NCBI GenBank assembly: GCA_019779905.1
Contig: JABAKE010000030.1
Location: forward strand, 1-35,505
Length of the DNA: 35,505 nt
From: Modestobacter lapidis
Lineage (GTDB): Bacteria; Actinomycetota; Actinomycetes; Mycobacteriales; Geodermatophilaceae
Reading direction: 5' to 3'
Numbering within the stretch: the first letter of the stretch is position 1; each line of letters starts with the position of its first letter. Below are positions 9,570 through 17,518 of the stretch, in pieces. The position numbers were made by a program, and so were the translations under genes. Under the pieces are notes generated by a model. The model did no database searches and was not told the DNA's origin. It saw nothing but the letters and a program-made list of their open reading frames with translations.

Positions 9570-10472
9570 TCAGGTGACCGGAACGGTCATGGAGCCGATC
9601 CGGCTGATGGTCATCTCCAGCGTCTCGCCGGCGGTGATCGGCCCGACCCCGGGAGGCGCCCCGGTGAACAACACATCACCGGGGTTCAGCGTCATGATCG
9701 AGCTGGCGTAGGCCACGATCTGCGGCACCGGGGTGAGCAGATCGGCAGTGTTCACCGACTGCCGCACCTGACCGCCGGAGGTGAGCAGGATGTCCAGATC
9801 CCCGCCGTCCCCCGCCTCGTCCCGGGTCACGATCCACGGCCCCAACGGGGAGAACGAGTCATAGGACTTCCGCTTCGACCGGTCCGCCGGGGACCGCACG
9901 GTGATGTCCAACCCAGCGGTGAACCCCAGCACGTGCTCCATCGCCCGATCCAGCGGGATGTCCCGCCCACCCGCACCGATCACGATCACCAACTCCGACT
10001 CGTGGTGCACCTCGAAACCCCGGGCCACCACCTCATCGGGAAGCACCACCGCAGCACCCGGCCCCACGATCGACGACGGAGCCTTCAAGAAGACGTCGAA
10101 CTCCATCATCCAGGCCTCCACCCGGCCCAACGTCCGCTCCTGCACCCCGTGCATCTCCGCCACGTGCTCGCCATAGTTCGACGCCGCCGCCACGATCTTC
10201 GACGGCGACAACACCGGCGCCCGCAACGACACCTCCCCCAACGACACCGCCGGCCCCTCGGCCACGGCCTTCTCCAACACCGGACGCAACAGCTCGAAAT
10301 CCCGGCACAACGCCCGCCACCACCCCGCCGTCACCGGATCCGGATCATGCGCCCACGGCAACGCGCCGGTCACATCCACCACCGACGCACCCTCGGCCGA
10401 CCCGTCCGGACCGGTGGTCACCACACCCAGCCGGGCCATGCCGGCAGCAGAATCGAACAGGGCGAGCTTCAT
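9570..10472 (-). CDS. FAH-family C-C hydrolase, copy 1 (fumarylpyruvate/acylpyruvate hydrolase-like)
   Basis: Fumarylacetoacetate-hydrolase-fold enzyme, 300 aa. It should cleave a 2,4-diketo acid such as fumaryl- or maleylpyruvate to pyruvate plus a dicarboxylate. Metal-site residues are visible as Glu158 and Glu160 (HHESELVIVIG) and Asp189 (GLDITVRS), with FLKAPSSIVGPG at about 128-139. It lies downstream of the gentisate-dioxygenase-like gene, the classical position for this step. The protein is almost identical to the product of 15333-16235, differing only at two residues near the C terminus (Ser293/Ala and Pro298/Thr). At DNA level 764 bp (9601-10364) are identical. A weak TGGAG site is 7 nt upstream of the ATG. 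Confidence 0.92.
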   Translation of the reverse strand: MKLALFDSAAGMARLGVVTTGPDGSAEGASVVDVTGALPWAHDPDPVTAGWWRALCRDFELLRPVLEKAVAEGPAVSLGEVSLRAPVLSPSKIVAAASNYGEHVAEMHGVQERTLGRVEAWMMEFDVFLKAPSSIVGPGAAVVLPDEVVARGFEVHHESELVIVIGAGGRDIPLDRAMEHVLGFTAGLDITVRSPADRSKRKSYDSFSPLGPWIVTRDEAGDGGDLDILLTSGGQVRQSVNTADLLTPVPQIVAYASSIMTLNPGDVLFTGAPPGVGPITAGETLEMTISRIGSMTVPVT

Positions 10473-10520
10473 CGAGAACTCCAGACGGGAGGAAAAGAAG
10501 GGTGCCGGTCAGTCCCCCGG

Positions 10521-10566
10521 GTGCTTTTTCGGGCTCAAGCACGCGTGCTTGAGCCCGAAAAAGCAC
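10521..10566. repeat. perfect 46-bp palindrome between the cupin and FAH genes
   Basis: Positions 10521-10566 read identically on both strands: 23-nt arms, with ACGCGT at the centre (10541-10546). Each arm starts GTGCTTTTTCGGG and contains a five-T/five-A run. It is 9 bp past the cupin stop (10576, - strand) and 48 bp before the FAH start. As RNA it would form a stem of about 20 bp with a tetraloop-sized turn, with A/U at the base. It may be a strong intra-operon attenuator or mRNA stabiliser, a dimeric-protein binding site, or a cassette junction. Confidence 0.9.
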
Positions 10567-10575
10567 GAGGGGAGG

Positions 10576-11688
10576 TCAGCGGGGGGTGAAGGTGCCCGTG
10601 ACCTGCTGCGCCTCGGGCAGGGTCTCGGTGCGGGCGATGCCCAGCGCCCGGAACACCGGCTCGTCACTGACCACGAACAGGTCCGCCTGCTCGTGGGCGG
10701 CGTGCTCCACCGGCACCCAGGACGGCACCACGAACATGTCCCCCGGCCCCCAGTCGAACCGCTCCCCACCGATCACCGACGAACCGGATCCCTGGTAGGC
10801 CACGTAGATCGCGTTCCCCGCCCGCCGCACCGGCGCCGAACGCCGCCCGGCCCGCACCCGGTGCACCGCGCACGCCATCGTCGGCAGCACGCTGGCCCCG
10901 GTCTCGGGGTCCACGTACTCCACCCGGATCAGCGGGTCATCGGTCGCCGCGGCGAGCCGGTCCAGCTCCGCCGACGTGTCGGCCCACCGGTAGTTCATCA
11001 ACTGCGAGTGTCGCGGCGAGAGCGTGTCGGTCACCGACCCGGCCACGTACCGCGTCCCGCCGGCATGGGTGCGCTCCGAGACGTTGTGCTCCACCGGCTC
11101 CGGCTGGGCCTCCCCCGGCCCCGGGTACTCCTCGAAGAACACCCCGTCCAACGCCTCGACCATCGGCAGGTCCAGACCGTCGAACCAGAACATCTCCCCA
11201 TCGACGGCGGAGGTGTGGTCGTGCCAGTTCATCGACGGCGTCAGCACCAGGTCACCCGGCCGCATGTCACACGCGTCGCCGTCCACCGTCGTCCAGACGC
11301 CCTCGCCCTCCAGCACGAACCGGATCGCCCCCGGCGTGTGCCGGTGCGCCGGCGCCACCTCCCGCGGCCCCAGGCACTGGATCGCCCCCCACAACGTGCC
11401 CACCGCGTAGGGCCGGCCGCCCAGCCCGGGGTTCTGCAGGCTCAGCACCCGGCGCTCACCACCACGCTCCACCGGCACCAACGAGATCGCCCGCCGCGCC
11501 AGCGGCTTCATCGTCGCCGCCGACCACAACCAAGGCACGGCTGCCGGCTTCGGCGACGGCGTCAGCAACTGCTCCGTGATGGTCCACAACGGCCGCAGGT
11601 CCACCGCCGCCAGATCCCGGTACAGCGCATCCAGCTCCGCCTCGTCACCGAACTCCGTCGCCGGTCCGGGCTGCGTCTCGATGGTCAT
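10576..11688 (-). CDS. gentisate 1,2-dioxygenase-like bicupin
   Basis: Fe(II) ring-cleaving dioxygenase of the gentisate/1-hydroxy-2-naphthoate/salicylate dioxygenase family, 370 aa. Gentisate would be opened to maleylpyruvate. The N-terminal cupin has iron-ligand signature AHRHT (His115, His117) with AIRFVLEGEG following, and PSMNWHDH supplying His156. The C-terminal cupin (about 250-345) lacks an equivalent full ligand set, as usual. ATG 11688 has AAGGAG 8 nt upstream. It is followed by the palindrome and the FAH hydrolase and preceded by the monooxygenase at 11750-12931. No maleylpyruvate isomerase gene is in the window. Substrates other than gentisate within the family cannot be excluded. 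Confidence 0.88.
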   Translation of the reverse strand: MTIETQPGPATEFGDEAELDALYRDLAAVDLRPLWTITEQLLTPSPKPAAVPWLWSAATMKPLARRAISLVPVERGGERRVLSLQNPGLGGRPYAVGTLWGAIQCLGPREVAPAHRHTPGAIRFVLEGEGVWTTVDGDACDMRPGDLVLTPSMNWHDHTSAVDGEMFWFDGLDLPMVEALDGVFFEEYPGPGEAQPEPVEHNVSERTHAGGTRYVAGSVTDTLSPRHSQLMNYRWADTSAELDRLAAATDDPLIRVEYVDPETGASVLPTMACAVHRVRAGRRSAPVRRAGNAIYVAYQGSGSSVIGGERFDWGPGDMFVVPSWVPVEHAAHEQADLFVVSDEPVFRALGIARTETLPEAQQVTGTFTPR

Positions 11689-11749
11689 CGGAGGAACTCC
11701 TTCATCTCCTGGGCGGGTGCTGCCTCGCTGGTCAGTCTGGACCGTGGGC

Positions 11750-12931
11750 TCACTTCAGATTGAAGTGCACCCAGCGCTTCCCCTCGGCCAGCCCGGCCAG
11801 CTCGCGCCCGGCCGACCGCATGATCATCGGGGAGGACGAGATGTGCTGGGTGCCGCCGTGCACGTCGCGGAACAACCGCTGGACGATGCCCTGCCGCAGC
11901 GCCGCCGAGCCACTGTTGAGGTAGACGAACTGGGCGATGTCGTGGGTGGTGAAGGTGGCGTTGTTCAGGGCCACCCGGTTGAGGGTCTCCAGCCGGACCG
12001 GCACCCCGTTCCCGCCGGCGAGGGAGGCCTCGATCTCCTCCCACACCTCGTAGAGGAAGGCCTTGGCGGCACGCAGCTTGACCTCGGCATGGGCGTACTG
12101 CTCGGTGAAGCTCTCCGAGTCGGCCTGCCCGCCGGGCTGGCCGGCCTTGGCCCGCACCGCCAGGGCCAGCTCGTCGAGCAGGCGGCGGCCGGTGCCCAGC
12201 GCCCAGGAACCGTGGTTGAGGCTCGCGTAGTTCCCGATGCCGACCCGGTACAGGTCGCCGCCGGTGACCGGGTCGGTGCGCAGTGTGTAGTAGCTGTAGT
12301 TGGTCGGAACGAAGACGTCCCGCAGCGTGTAGTCGATGCTGCCGGTGCCGCGCAGGCCCATCACGTCCCAGCTGTCCTGGTCGAAGGTGACCTGATCGAC
12401 CGGGACGATGAAGAAGCGGGGTTCGCCGGTCTCGGTGTCCTGCGCCGCGGTGTGCAGATGGGTGGCGTGCTTGATCCCGGACGCGAAGCTCCAGGACCCG
12501 GTGAGCAGGTAGCCGCCGTCCACAGGGACCGCCTTGCCCGGCCTGGTGCCCTGCCCGGCGATACCCAGCCGGGGGGTGCTGAACAGCTCCGCAGCCGTGT
12601 CCTTGTCGAAGAAGGCCCCGGCCAGACCAGTGACCATGCTCAGCGCCATCGTCACCCACCCGGTCGACGGATCGGCGTAGGAGAGCGCCCGGTACACGTC
12701 CATGGCCTGCCGCGGCGTCATCTCCGCGCCGCCGAGCTCCCGGGGGGTGAACGTCGAGATGGCACCGCTGGCGTACAGCGCCTCGACGACGGGTTCGGCG
12801 ATGCGGCCGGTCCGGTCGTTCTCCGCGCCGTGCGCGTCGACGAGGTCGTGCAGGGCCTCGGCGGCCCGGATGACATCGGCGGGATCGGGCGCGACGGCGG
12901 GCGAGGCAGGCTTCTCGTCAACGGTGGTCAT
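11750..12931 (-). CDS. acyl-CoA-dehydrogenase-fold flavin monooxygenase (group D, HpaB/HsaA/DszC-like)
   Basis: Probable FMNH2/FADH2-using oxygenase of 393 aa. It resembles oxygenases such as HsaA, DszC and the C2 component of 4-hydroxyphenylacetate hydroxylase more than true acyl-CoA dehydrogenases. The N-terminal helical domain has LGGAEMTPRQAMDVYRAL; the middle beta domain has GGYLLTGSWSFASGIKHATH (about 139-158), the typical flavin-side segment, then DSWDVMGLRGTGS; the C-terminal helices end HGGTQHISSSPMIMRSAGRE. No catalytic Glu of acyl-CoA dehydrogenases is evident. It would need reduced flavin, plausibly from the HpaC-like reductase at 6731. As first gene ahead of the gentisate-type dioxygenase, it may produce the ring-cleavage substrate (inference). 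Confidence 0.85.
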   Translation of the reverse strand: MTTVDEKPASPAVAPDPADVIRAAEALHDLVDAHGAENDRTGRIAEPVVEALYASGAISTFTPRELGGAEMTPRQAMDVYRALSYADPSTGWVTMALSMVTGLAGAFFDKDTAAELFSTPRLGIAGQGTRPGKAVPVDGGYLLTGSWSFASGIKHATHLHTAAQDTETGEPRFFIVPVDQVTFDQDSWDVMGLRGTGSIDYTLRDVFVPTNYSYYTLRTDPVTGGDLYRVGIGNYASLNHGSWALGTGRRLLDELALAVRAKAGQPGGQADSESFTEQYAHAEVKLRAAKAFLYEVWEEIEASLAGGNGVPVRLETLNRVALNNATFTTHDIAQFVYLNSGSAALRQGIVQRLFRDVHGGTQHISSSPMIMRSAGRELAGLAEGKRWVHFNLK

Positions 12932-13228
12932 GGTCTGCTCCTACGTCGTCGTGCGGGCGGCCACGGTCACGCCGGTGGACTCTCCTCGAATCTATGGGAG
13001 AGGAGTGCCGAAGACGATGCCCTGGTGATAGGTAGCCGTAGCCCACAGATCACATCCGGGAATGGCACAGCCCGTGGCCTTCCGCCCTGCCGGAGTCCGC
13101 GCTCGGTGATCACAGGAGGCGAACCGGTCATTGGCGCGGGGACCCCGCCCTGCCGTAGACACATCGCCGATGGGTCCGCCGCCCGGCCCGGGGAGTGGCT
13201 GATCGGACCAGCCGAAGGGAGATCGACG
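12932..13228. promoter_or_regulatory. divergent control region between monooxygenase and alcohol dehydrogenase genes
   Basis: This 297-bp gap separates the - strand monooxygenase from the + strand small ORF and dehydrogenase. One imperfect operator-like repeat is visible at 12980-13002: CTCTCC and GGAGAG around an 11-bp A/T-richer spacer, near the monooxygenase start. That T-N11-A geometry suits a LysR protein, two of which are encoded nearby. No other strong structure was seen. Confidence 0.4.
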
Positions 13229-13282
13229 ATGAGCATCTCGGCCATGGCGCCTCCGTCCGCAGCCGGGGCTCCGCAACCATGA
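13229..13282 (+). CDS. 17-aa ORF translationally coupled to the alcohol dehydrogenase
   Basis: ATG 13229 has a good Shine-Dalgarno (AAGGGAG, 13215-13221, 7-nt spacing). The 17-residue frame ends at TGA 13280-13282, which overlaps the dehydrogenase ATG at 13279 (ATGA). The dehydrogenase itself has no good ribosome site, so this frame could deliver ribosomes to it. The peptide is Ala/Pro/Ser-rich and has no recognisable function. It may be a coupling leader or the remnant of a longer gene. Confidence 0.4.
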   Translation: MSISAMAPPSAAGAPQP

Positions 13283-14295
13283 GGGCGCTGCGCTGGGCGG
13301 GTCCAGGCGCGATGACCGTCGGTGAGGTCGACGAACCGGTCGCCGTCGCCGGCGAGGTGGTCGTGACCGTGCACCGGGTCGGTATCTGCGGCTCCGACGT
13401 CACCGCCTACCGCGGCAACATGGGCATCGCCCGCCCCGGTGACGTCCGCGGGCACGAGTTCGCAGGTGTGGTCACGGCCGTCGCCGACAATGTCGACCGC
13501 GCGTGGCTGGGCCGGCGGGTGGCGGTGAACGCTCAGGTCACCTGCGGGAAGTGCTGGGCGTGCCGCAACGACACGGACAACCTCTGCCCGCACCTGCAGA
13601 TCATCGGCGTCCACCGGGCGGGGGCGTTCGCCGAGCGCGTCGCCGTCCCGGCCCGCAACCTCATCGCCGTCGACGACACGGTGACCGCCCAGCTCGCTGC
13701 GACCGCCGAACCGTTGGCTCAGGCCTGTCACGACGTGCAGCTGGTGCTGCCCGCCGAGCCGCGGTCGGTGCTGGTGATCGGGGCGGGGTCGATCGGCAAC
13801 CTGGTCGTGCAGGCCGCCCGACTGCTCGGCATCCCAGAGATCACCGTCGTCGAGCCGCACCCGCAGCGCCGGGCGGCCGCCGTCGCCGCCGGGGCGGAGA
13901 CGACGGTGGAGTCCACCGACGTCGCGGCCGCGGTGGCCGCCGCCCGTCCCGAGGGCGGGTTCGACGTCGTCTTCGACGTGGTCGGCGTCGCGGGAACCCG
14001 CACTGCCGCGGTCGGGCTGGCCCGCCCCGGAGGGCAGGTGGTGCTCGTCGGCCTGCACACCGACGTGCATGAACTGTCGTGGTTCCCCGTGATCCGCCGC
14101 GAGGTGGTCCTCCGCGGGGCCAACTGCTACGACCGCGGGGACTTCGCCCAGGCCGTGGCCTGGCTGCATGCCGGGGAGATCCGGCCGCCGGACACCGTGC
14201 GGCACGTGATCCTCGACGAGGGACCGGCCGTCTTCGCCGAGCTGGCCTCCGGTGCGGTCACCGTGGCCAAGACCTACGTCACGCCGGCAGGCTGA
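13279..14295 (+). CDS. zinc-dependent medium-chain alcohol dehydrogenase
   Basis: NAD(P)+-dependent oxidoreductase of the threonine/sorbitol/aryl-alcohol dehydrogenase group, 338 aa. Catalytic zinc residues are Cys37 (GICGSD) and the GHE at 58-60. The structural zinc cysteines are Cys89, Cys92, Cys95 and Cys103. The Rossmann motif VIGAGSIGN lies at about 167-175. ATG 13279 is chosen because the conserved N terminus (MRALRWAGPG) starts there; a GTG at 13195 would add unmotivated residues. It is divergent from the gentisate-type operon and convergent with the LysR gene at 14333. It probably oxidises an alcohol intermediate of the same pathway; the substrate is unknown. Confidence 0.9.
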   Translation: MRALRWAGPGAMTVGEVDEPVAVAGEVVVTVHRVGICGSDVTAYRGNMGIARPGDVRGHEFAGVVTAVADNVDRAWLGRRVAVNAQVTCGKCWACRNDTDNLCPHLQIIGVHRAGAFAERVAVPARNLIAVDDTVTAQLAATAEPLAQACHDVQLVLPAEPRSVLVIGAGSIGNLVVQAARLLGIPEITVVEPHPQRRAAAVAAGAETTVESTDVAAAVAAARPEGGFDVVFDVVGVAGTRTAAVGLARPGGQVVLVGLHTDVHELSWFPVIRREVVLRGANCYDRGDFAQAVAWLHAGEIRPPDTVRHVILDEGPAVFAELASGAVTVAKTYVTPAG

Positions 14296-14332
14296 CGTCC
14301 CTGGCACACCGCGCCCACATCGGTCGGAGCGG

Positions 14333-15250
14333 TCACGTAACGGCCGGCCCCGGGGCGTCCGGACCGGGATCATGGTCCCACGGGCGCAGTTTGAGGAAGT
14401 TCTCCAGGACCGTCGGGCGCGGGCCGGAGTGGTACATCGCGCCGATGGTCAGCTTCGGGGCGTCGCCCGCGATGCGGAGGTAGGCGACATTGTGCTGGGC
14501 GGCCAGCCGGGCCGAACTGGGGGCGAAGCCGATGCCCAGCCCGCCCGCGGCCAGGCCGATGGCCACCGAGGTGCTGTTCACCTCGTGAGCCACCCGGGGG
14601 CTGAACCCCGCGGTGTTGCAGGCCGAGACGTAGTAGTCGTGCAGCTCGGGCTCGACCTTGCGGTCGATGAGGATGAGGTCTTCGTCGACCAGATCGGCGA
14701 TCGGCACCGACTCCCGAGCGGCCAGCGCGTGGCTCTTCGGCACGACCAGCAGCACCGGTTCCTCACTGACCACCTCGGTGCTCAGCTCGGGGCGGACCTC
14801 GGCCGGCAGCCGGGTGAACGCGAAGTGCATGCTGCGGCTCACGATGCGCTCGACCGCCGTGCGGCTGGTCGCCTCCCCGAGCGTCAGCCTGACCCCCGGG
14901 TAGTGCTGCCGGAACACCCGGATGGTGCGCGGCAGCAGGTCGGCGAGCGCGGGCTGGATGAAGCCGATGTCGAGCCGGCCGACCTCGCCGCGGCCCACGT
15001 CGCGGGCGCGGGTCACCGCCCCGTCGGCCTGGGCGAGCACCTCCAGCGCCTCATCGAGGAAGACCTGCCCGGCCTCGGTGAGGCTGACGTGCCGCCGGTC
15101 CCGCTCCAGCAGCACCACGCCGAGCTCCTTCTCCAGCGCGCTGATCTGCTTGCTCAGCGCGGGCTGGACGATGTGCAGCCGCTCGGCGGCCCGGCGGAAG
15201 TGCAGCTCCTCGGCGACCGTGACGTAGTAGCGCAGGTGCCGGAGCTCCAT
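14333..15250 (-). CDS. LysR-family transcriptional regulator 2
   Basis: Regulator of 305 aa, with winged HTH at 1-60 (LHIVQPALSKQI, LLERDRRHVSLTEAG) and an effector domain to about 290. It is a clear paralog of LysR 1 (4134-5156), sharing the first segment almost word for word and the effector-domain stretches AGFSPRVAHEVN and GFAPSSARLAA, but it lacks the long C-terminal tail. It lies 82 bp downstream of the second FAH gene on the same strand, so it may be the last gene of the hydroxylase-FAH-LysR unit. It could control both gentisate-type modules. Confidence 0.93.
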   Translation of the reverse strand: MELRHLRYYVTVAEELHFRRAAERLHIVQPALSKQISALEKELGVVLLERDRRHVSLTEAGQVFLDEALEVLAQADGAVTRARDVGRGEVGRLDIGFIQPALADLLPRTIRVFRQHYPGVRLTLGEATSRTAVERIVSRSMHFAFTRLPAEVRPELSTEVVSEEPVLLVVPKSHALAARESVPIADLVDEDLILIDRKVEPELHDYYVSACNTAGFSPRVAHEVNSTSVAIGLAAGGLGIGFAPSSARLAAQHNVAYLRIAGDAPKLTIGAMYHSGPRPTVLENFLKLRPWDHDPGPDAPGPAVT

Positions 15251-15332
15251 CGGCGCTGGCCTCCTCGGGCGGTCGGTCGTCGGGCGGGGGACACGGCGAG
15301 CGCCGGCGGCGGGAGGACGGCGCCCGGCCTGC

Positions 15333-16235
15333 TCAGGTGACCGTGACGGTCATGGCGCCGATGCGGCTGATGGTCATCTCCAGCGTCTCGCCGGCGGTGA
15401 TCGGCCCGACCCCGGGAGGCGCCCCGGTGAACAACACATCACCGGGGTTCAGCGTCATGATCGAGCTGGCGTAGGCCACGATCTGCGGCACCGGGGTGAG
15501 CAGATCGGCAGTGTTCACCGACTGCCGCACCTGACCGCCGGAGGTGAGCAGGATGTCCAGATCCCCGCCGTCCCCCGCCTCGTCCCGGGTCACGATCCAC
15601 GGCCCCAACGGGGAGAACGAGTCATAGGACTTCCGCTTCGACCGGTCCGCCGGGGACCGCACGGTGATGTCCAACCCAGCGGTGAACCCCAGCACGTGCT
15701 CCATCGCCCGATCCAGCGGGATGTCCCGCCCACCCGCACCGATCACGATCACCAACTCCGACTCGTGGTGCACCTCGAAACCCCGGGCCACCACCTCATC
15801 GGGAAGCACCACCGCAGCACCCGGCCCCACGATCGACGACGGAGCCTTCAAGAAGACGTCGAACTCCATCATCCAGGCCTCCACCCGGCCCAACGTCCGC
15901 TCCTGCACCCCGTGCATCTCCGCCACGTGCTCGCCATAGTTCGACGCCGCCGCCACGATCTTCGACGGCGACAACACCGGCGCCCGCAACGACACCTCCC
16001 CCAACGACACCGCCGGCCCCTCGGCCACGGCCTTCTCCAACACCGGACGCAACAGCTCGAAATCCCGGCACAACGCCCGCCACCACCCCGCCGTCACCGG
16101 ATCCGGATCATGCGCCCACGGCAACGCACCGGTCACATCCACCACCGACGCACCCTCGGCCGACCCGTCCGGACCGGTCGTCACCACACCCAACCGGGCC
16201 ATGCCGGCAGCAGAGTCGAACAGGGCCAGCTTCAT
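15333..16235 (-). CDS. FAH-family C-C hydrolase, copy 2
   Basis: Second fumarylacetoacetate-hydrolase-fold gene, 300 aa, with the same metal residues (Glu158, Glu160, Asp189) as copy 1. It differs from copy 1 only by Ala293 and Thr298. DNA differences sit solely at the two ends: four in the last 31 bp of the gene and five, all synonymous, in the first 108 bp, with 764 identical bp between (15364-16127). The ATG overlaps the stop of the FAD hydroxylase (ATGA, 16232-16235), so it is coupled to a hydroxylase here but follows a dioxygenase in copy 1. No ring-cleavage dioxygenase accompanies this copy. Confidence 0.93.
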   Translation of the reverse strand: MKLALFDSAAGMARLGVVTTGPDGSAEGASVVDVTGALPWAHDPDPVTAGWWRALCRDFELLRPVLEKAVAEGPAVSLGEVSLRAPVLSPSKIVAAASNYGEHVAEMHGVQERTLGRVEAWMMEFDVFLKAPSSIVGPGAAVVLPDEVVARGFEVHHESELVIVIGAGGRDIPLDRAMEHVLGFTAGLDITVRSPADRSKRKSYDSFSPLGPWIVTRDEAGDGGDLDILLTSGGQVRQSVNTADLLTPVPQIVAYASSIMTLNPGDVLFTGAPPGVGPITAGETLEMTISRIGAMTVTVT

Positions 16236-17518
16236 CGGGCGGTGACCTCCACGTCGAGCCCGAGCTCGGCCGGGGTCCGGCCGATGCCGAAGCGCTGCAC
16301 GCTCTCCAGCAGCGACACCCGGCGGATGTAGGCGCGGGCCTTGTCCGGGTCGGCGGCCATGGCGCGCATGTCGTCCTGGTGCTGCCGGCGCACCGTGTCG
16401 TCGGACTCGCGCAGCCGGTCGGTGTTGCGCTGGGTGTCGGCCTGCACGTACTCGACGGCCACGGCGCGGCGGACCCGGTCGTAGGCGGCGAGCTCGGCCT
16501 CGCTGTCCACCCCTGCGTCCCGGCCGATCCGGCCGAGCCGGCGGGCGCCGTCCATGGCGTCGTGGATGCCGGAGTTCAGCCCGACGCCCCCGATCGGCGA
16601 GTTGATGTGCGCGGCGTCACCGGCCAGCAGCACCGGCCCCACCCGCATGGCCGAAGCCACCCGCTGGTGCACGTTGTAGACCTGGTGGTCGATGACCGGG
16701 TAGCCGGCCTCGTAGGGGGCGACCCGCTGCAGCTGCGACTGCAGGTACTCCGGATCGTCGACCTGCTCGTCGGTGAGCCCCGCGGGCACCGGCCAGACGA
16801 CCCGCCAGGATTCCGGCGTCCGGAGGATGAACAGCCACTCCTCCGGGTCGGCGACGTAGTTGACGTGGGCGAGATCGGGCAGCAGCTCCTGCAGGTCCAC
16901 CGAGGTGCTGGTGATCGCGAACCGCTCCGGGTACGTGAATCCCTCGAACGCGACGCCGAGCGCGTTGCGGACGGCGCTGCGGGGACCGTCAGCGCCGATC
17001 ACGTAGGACGCGCTGAGCGCGGTGTCGCCGTCGGGGCCGGACAGCCGCAGCGTGGCGCCGTCGGCGGTGACCTCGAGCCCGGTCAGCCGGGTGCCGAAGC
17101 GCAGCTGCACCCGGTCGTCGGACTGCAGGCGGTCGAACAGCATCCGCACCAGGTGCTGCTGGTTGAGCTGCAGCCGGTACGGGAAACGGGTCTCGTCGGC
17201 CAGCAGCCGGAAGTCGAACTCGGCGACCAGGCCGTCGTGCCGGTCGCGGAACTGGTACTTCGGCACCACCAGGCCCTCGGCGTGCATCTGGGTGGTGATG
17301 TCGATCGTCTCCAGCAGCTCCAGCGTGGCCGCGTGGAACGTGCTGGCCCGCCAGTCGGGCCGCGGCTCGGGGTGCAGCTCGACGAGGACGACGGGCAGGC
17401 CCTCGGCGGCCAGCGTCGCCGCGGCGGTCATCCCGACCGGCCCGCCTCCGACGACGACGACCGGCCGGTCGGCAGTGATCGGACGGGCCGTGGCGGCGCT
17501 CCAGGGAACGGTGGTCAT
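16232..17518 (-). CDS. class A FAD aromatic hydroxylase (3-hydroxybenzoate 6-hydroxylase / MhpA-like)
   Basis: Single-component NAD(P)H-dependent flavoprotein hydroxylase, 428 aa. FAD motifs are GGGPVG (24-29), DG (177-178, VIGADGPRSAVR) and GD (300-301, LLAGDAAHINSP) followed by GGVGLNSGIHD. Its length and coupling to an FAH hydrolase suggest a hydroxylase producing gentisate or a related hydroquinone. Exact substrate is inference; salicylate, 3-hydroxybenzoate or a phenylpropanoid are possible. The ATG has no evident Shine-Dalgarno, and a TAAGTT hexamer ends 8 nt upstream, so the mRNA may be leaderless. It is divergent from the IclR gene by 59 bp and probably controlled by it. Confidence 0.88.
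   Translation of the reverse strand: MTTVPWSAATARPITADRPVVVVGGGPVGMTAAATLAAEGLPVVLVELHPEPRPDWRASTFHAATLELLETIDITTQMHAEGLVVPKYQFRDRHDGLVAEFDFRLLADETRFPYRLQLNQQHLVRMLFDRLQSDDRVQLRFGTRLTGLEVTADGATLRLSGPDGDTALSASYVIGADGPRSAVRNALGVAFEGFTYPERFAITSTSVDLQELLPDLAHVNYVADPEEWLFILRTPESWRVVWPVPAGLTDEQVDDPEYLQSQLQRVAPYEAGYPVIDHQVYNVHQRVASAMRVGPVLLAGDAAHINSPIGGVGLNSGIHDAMDGARRLGRIGRDAGVDSEAELAAYDRVRRAVAVEYVQADTQRNTDRLRESDDTVRRQHQDDMRAMAADPDKARAYIRRVSLLESVQRFGIGRTPAELGLDVEVTAR

Noticed and set aside
9570..16235. The two FAH copies as ends of a composite transposon
   Set aside because: They are direct repeats of a catabolic gene, with no transposase, terminal inverted repeats or target duplication visible.
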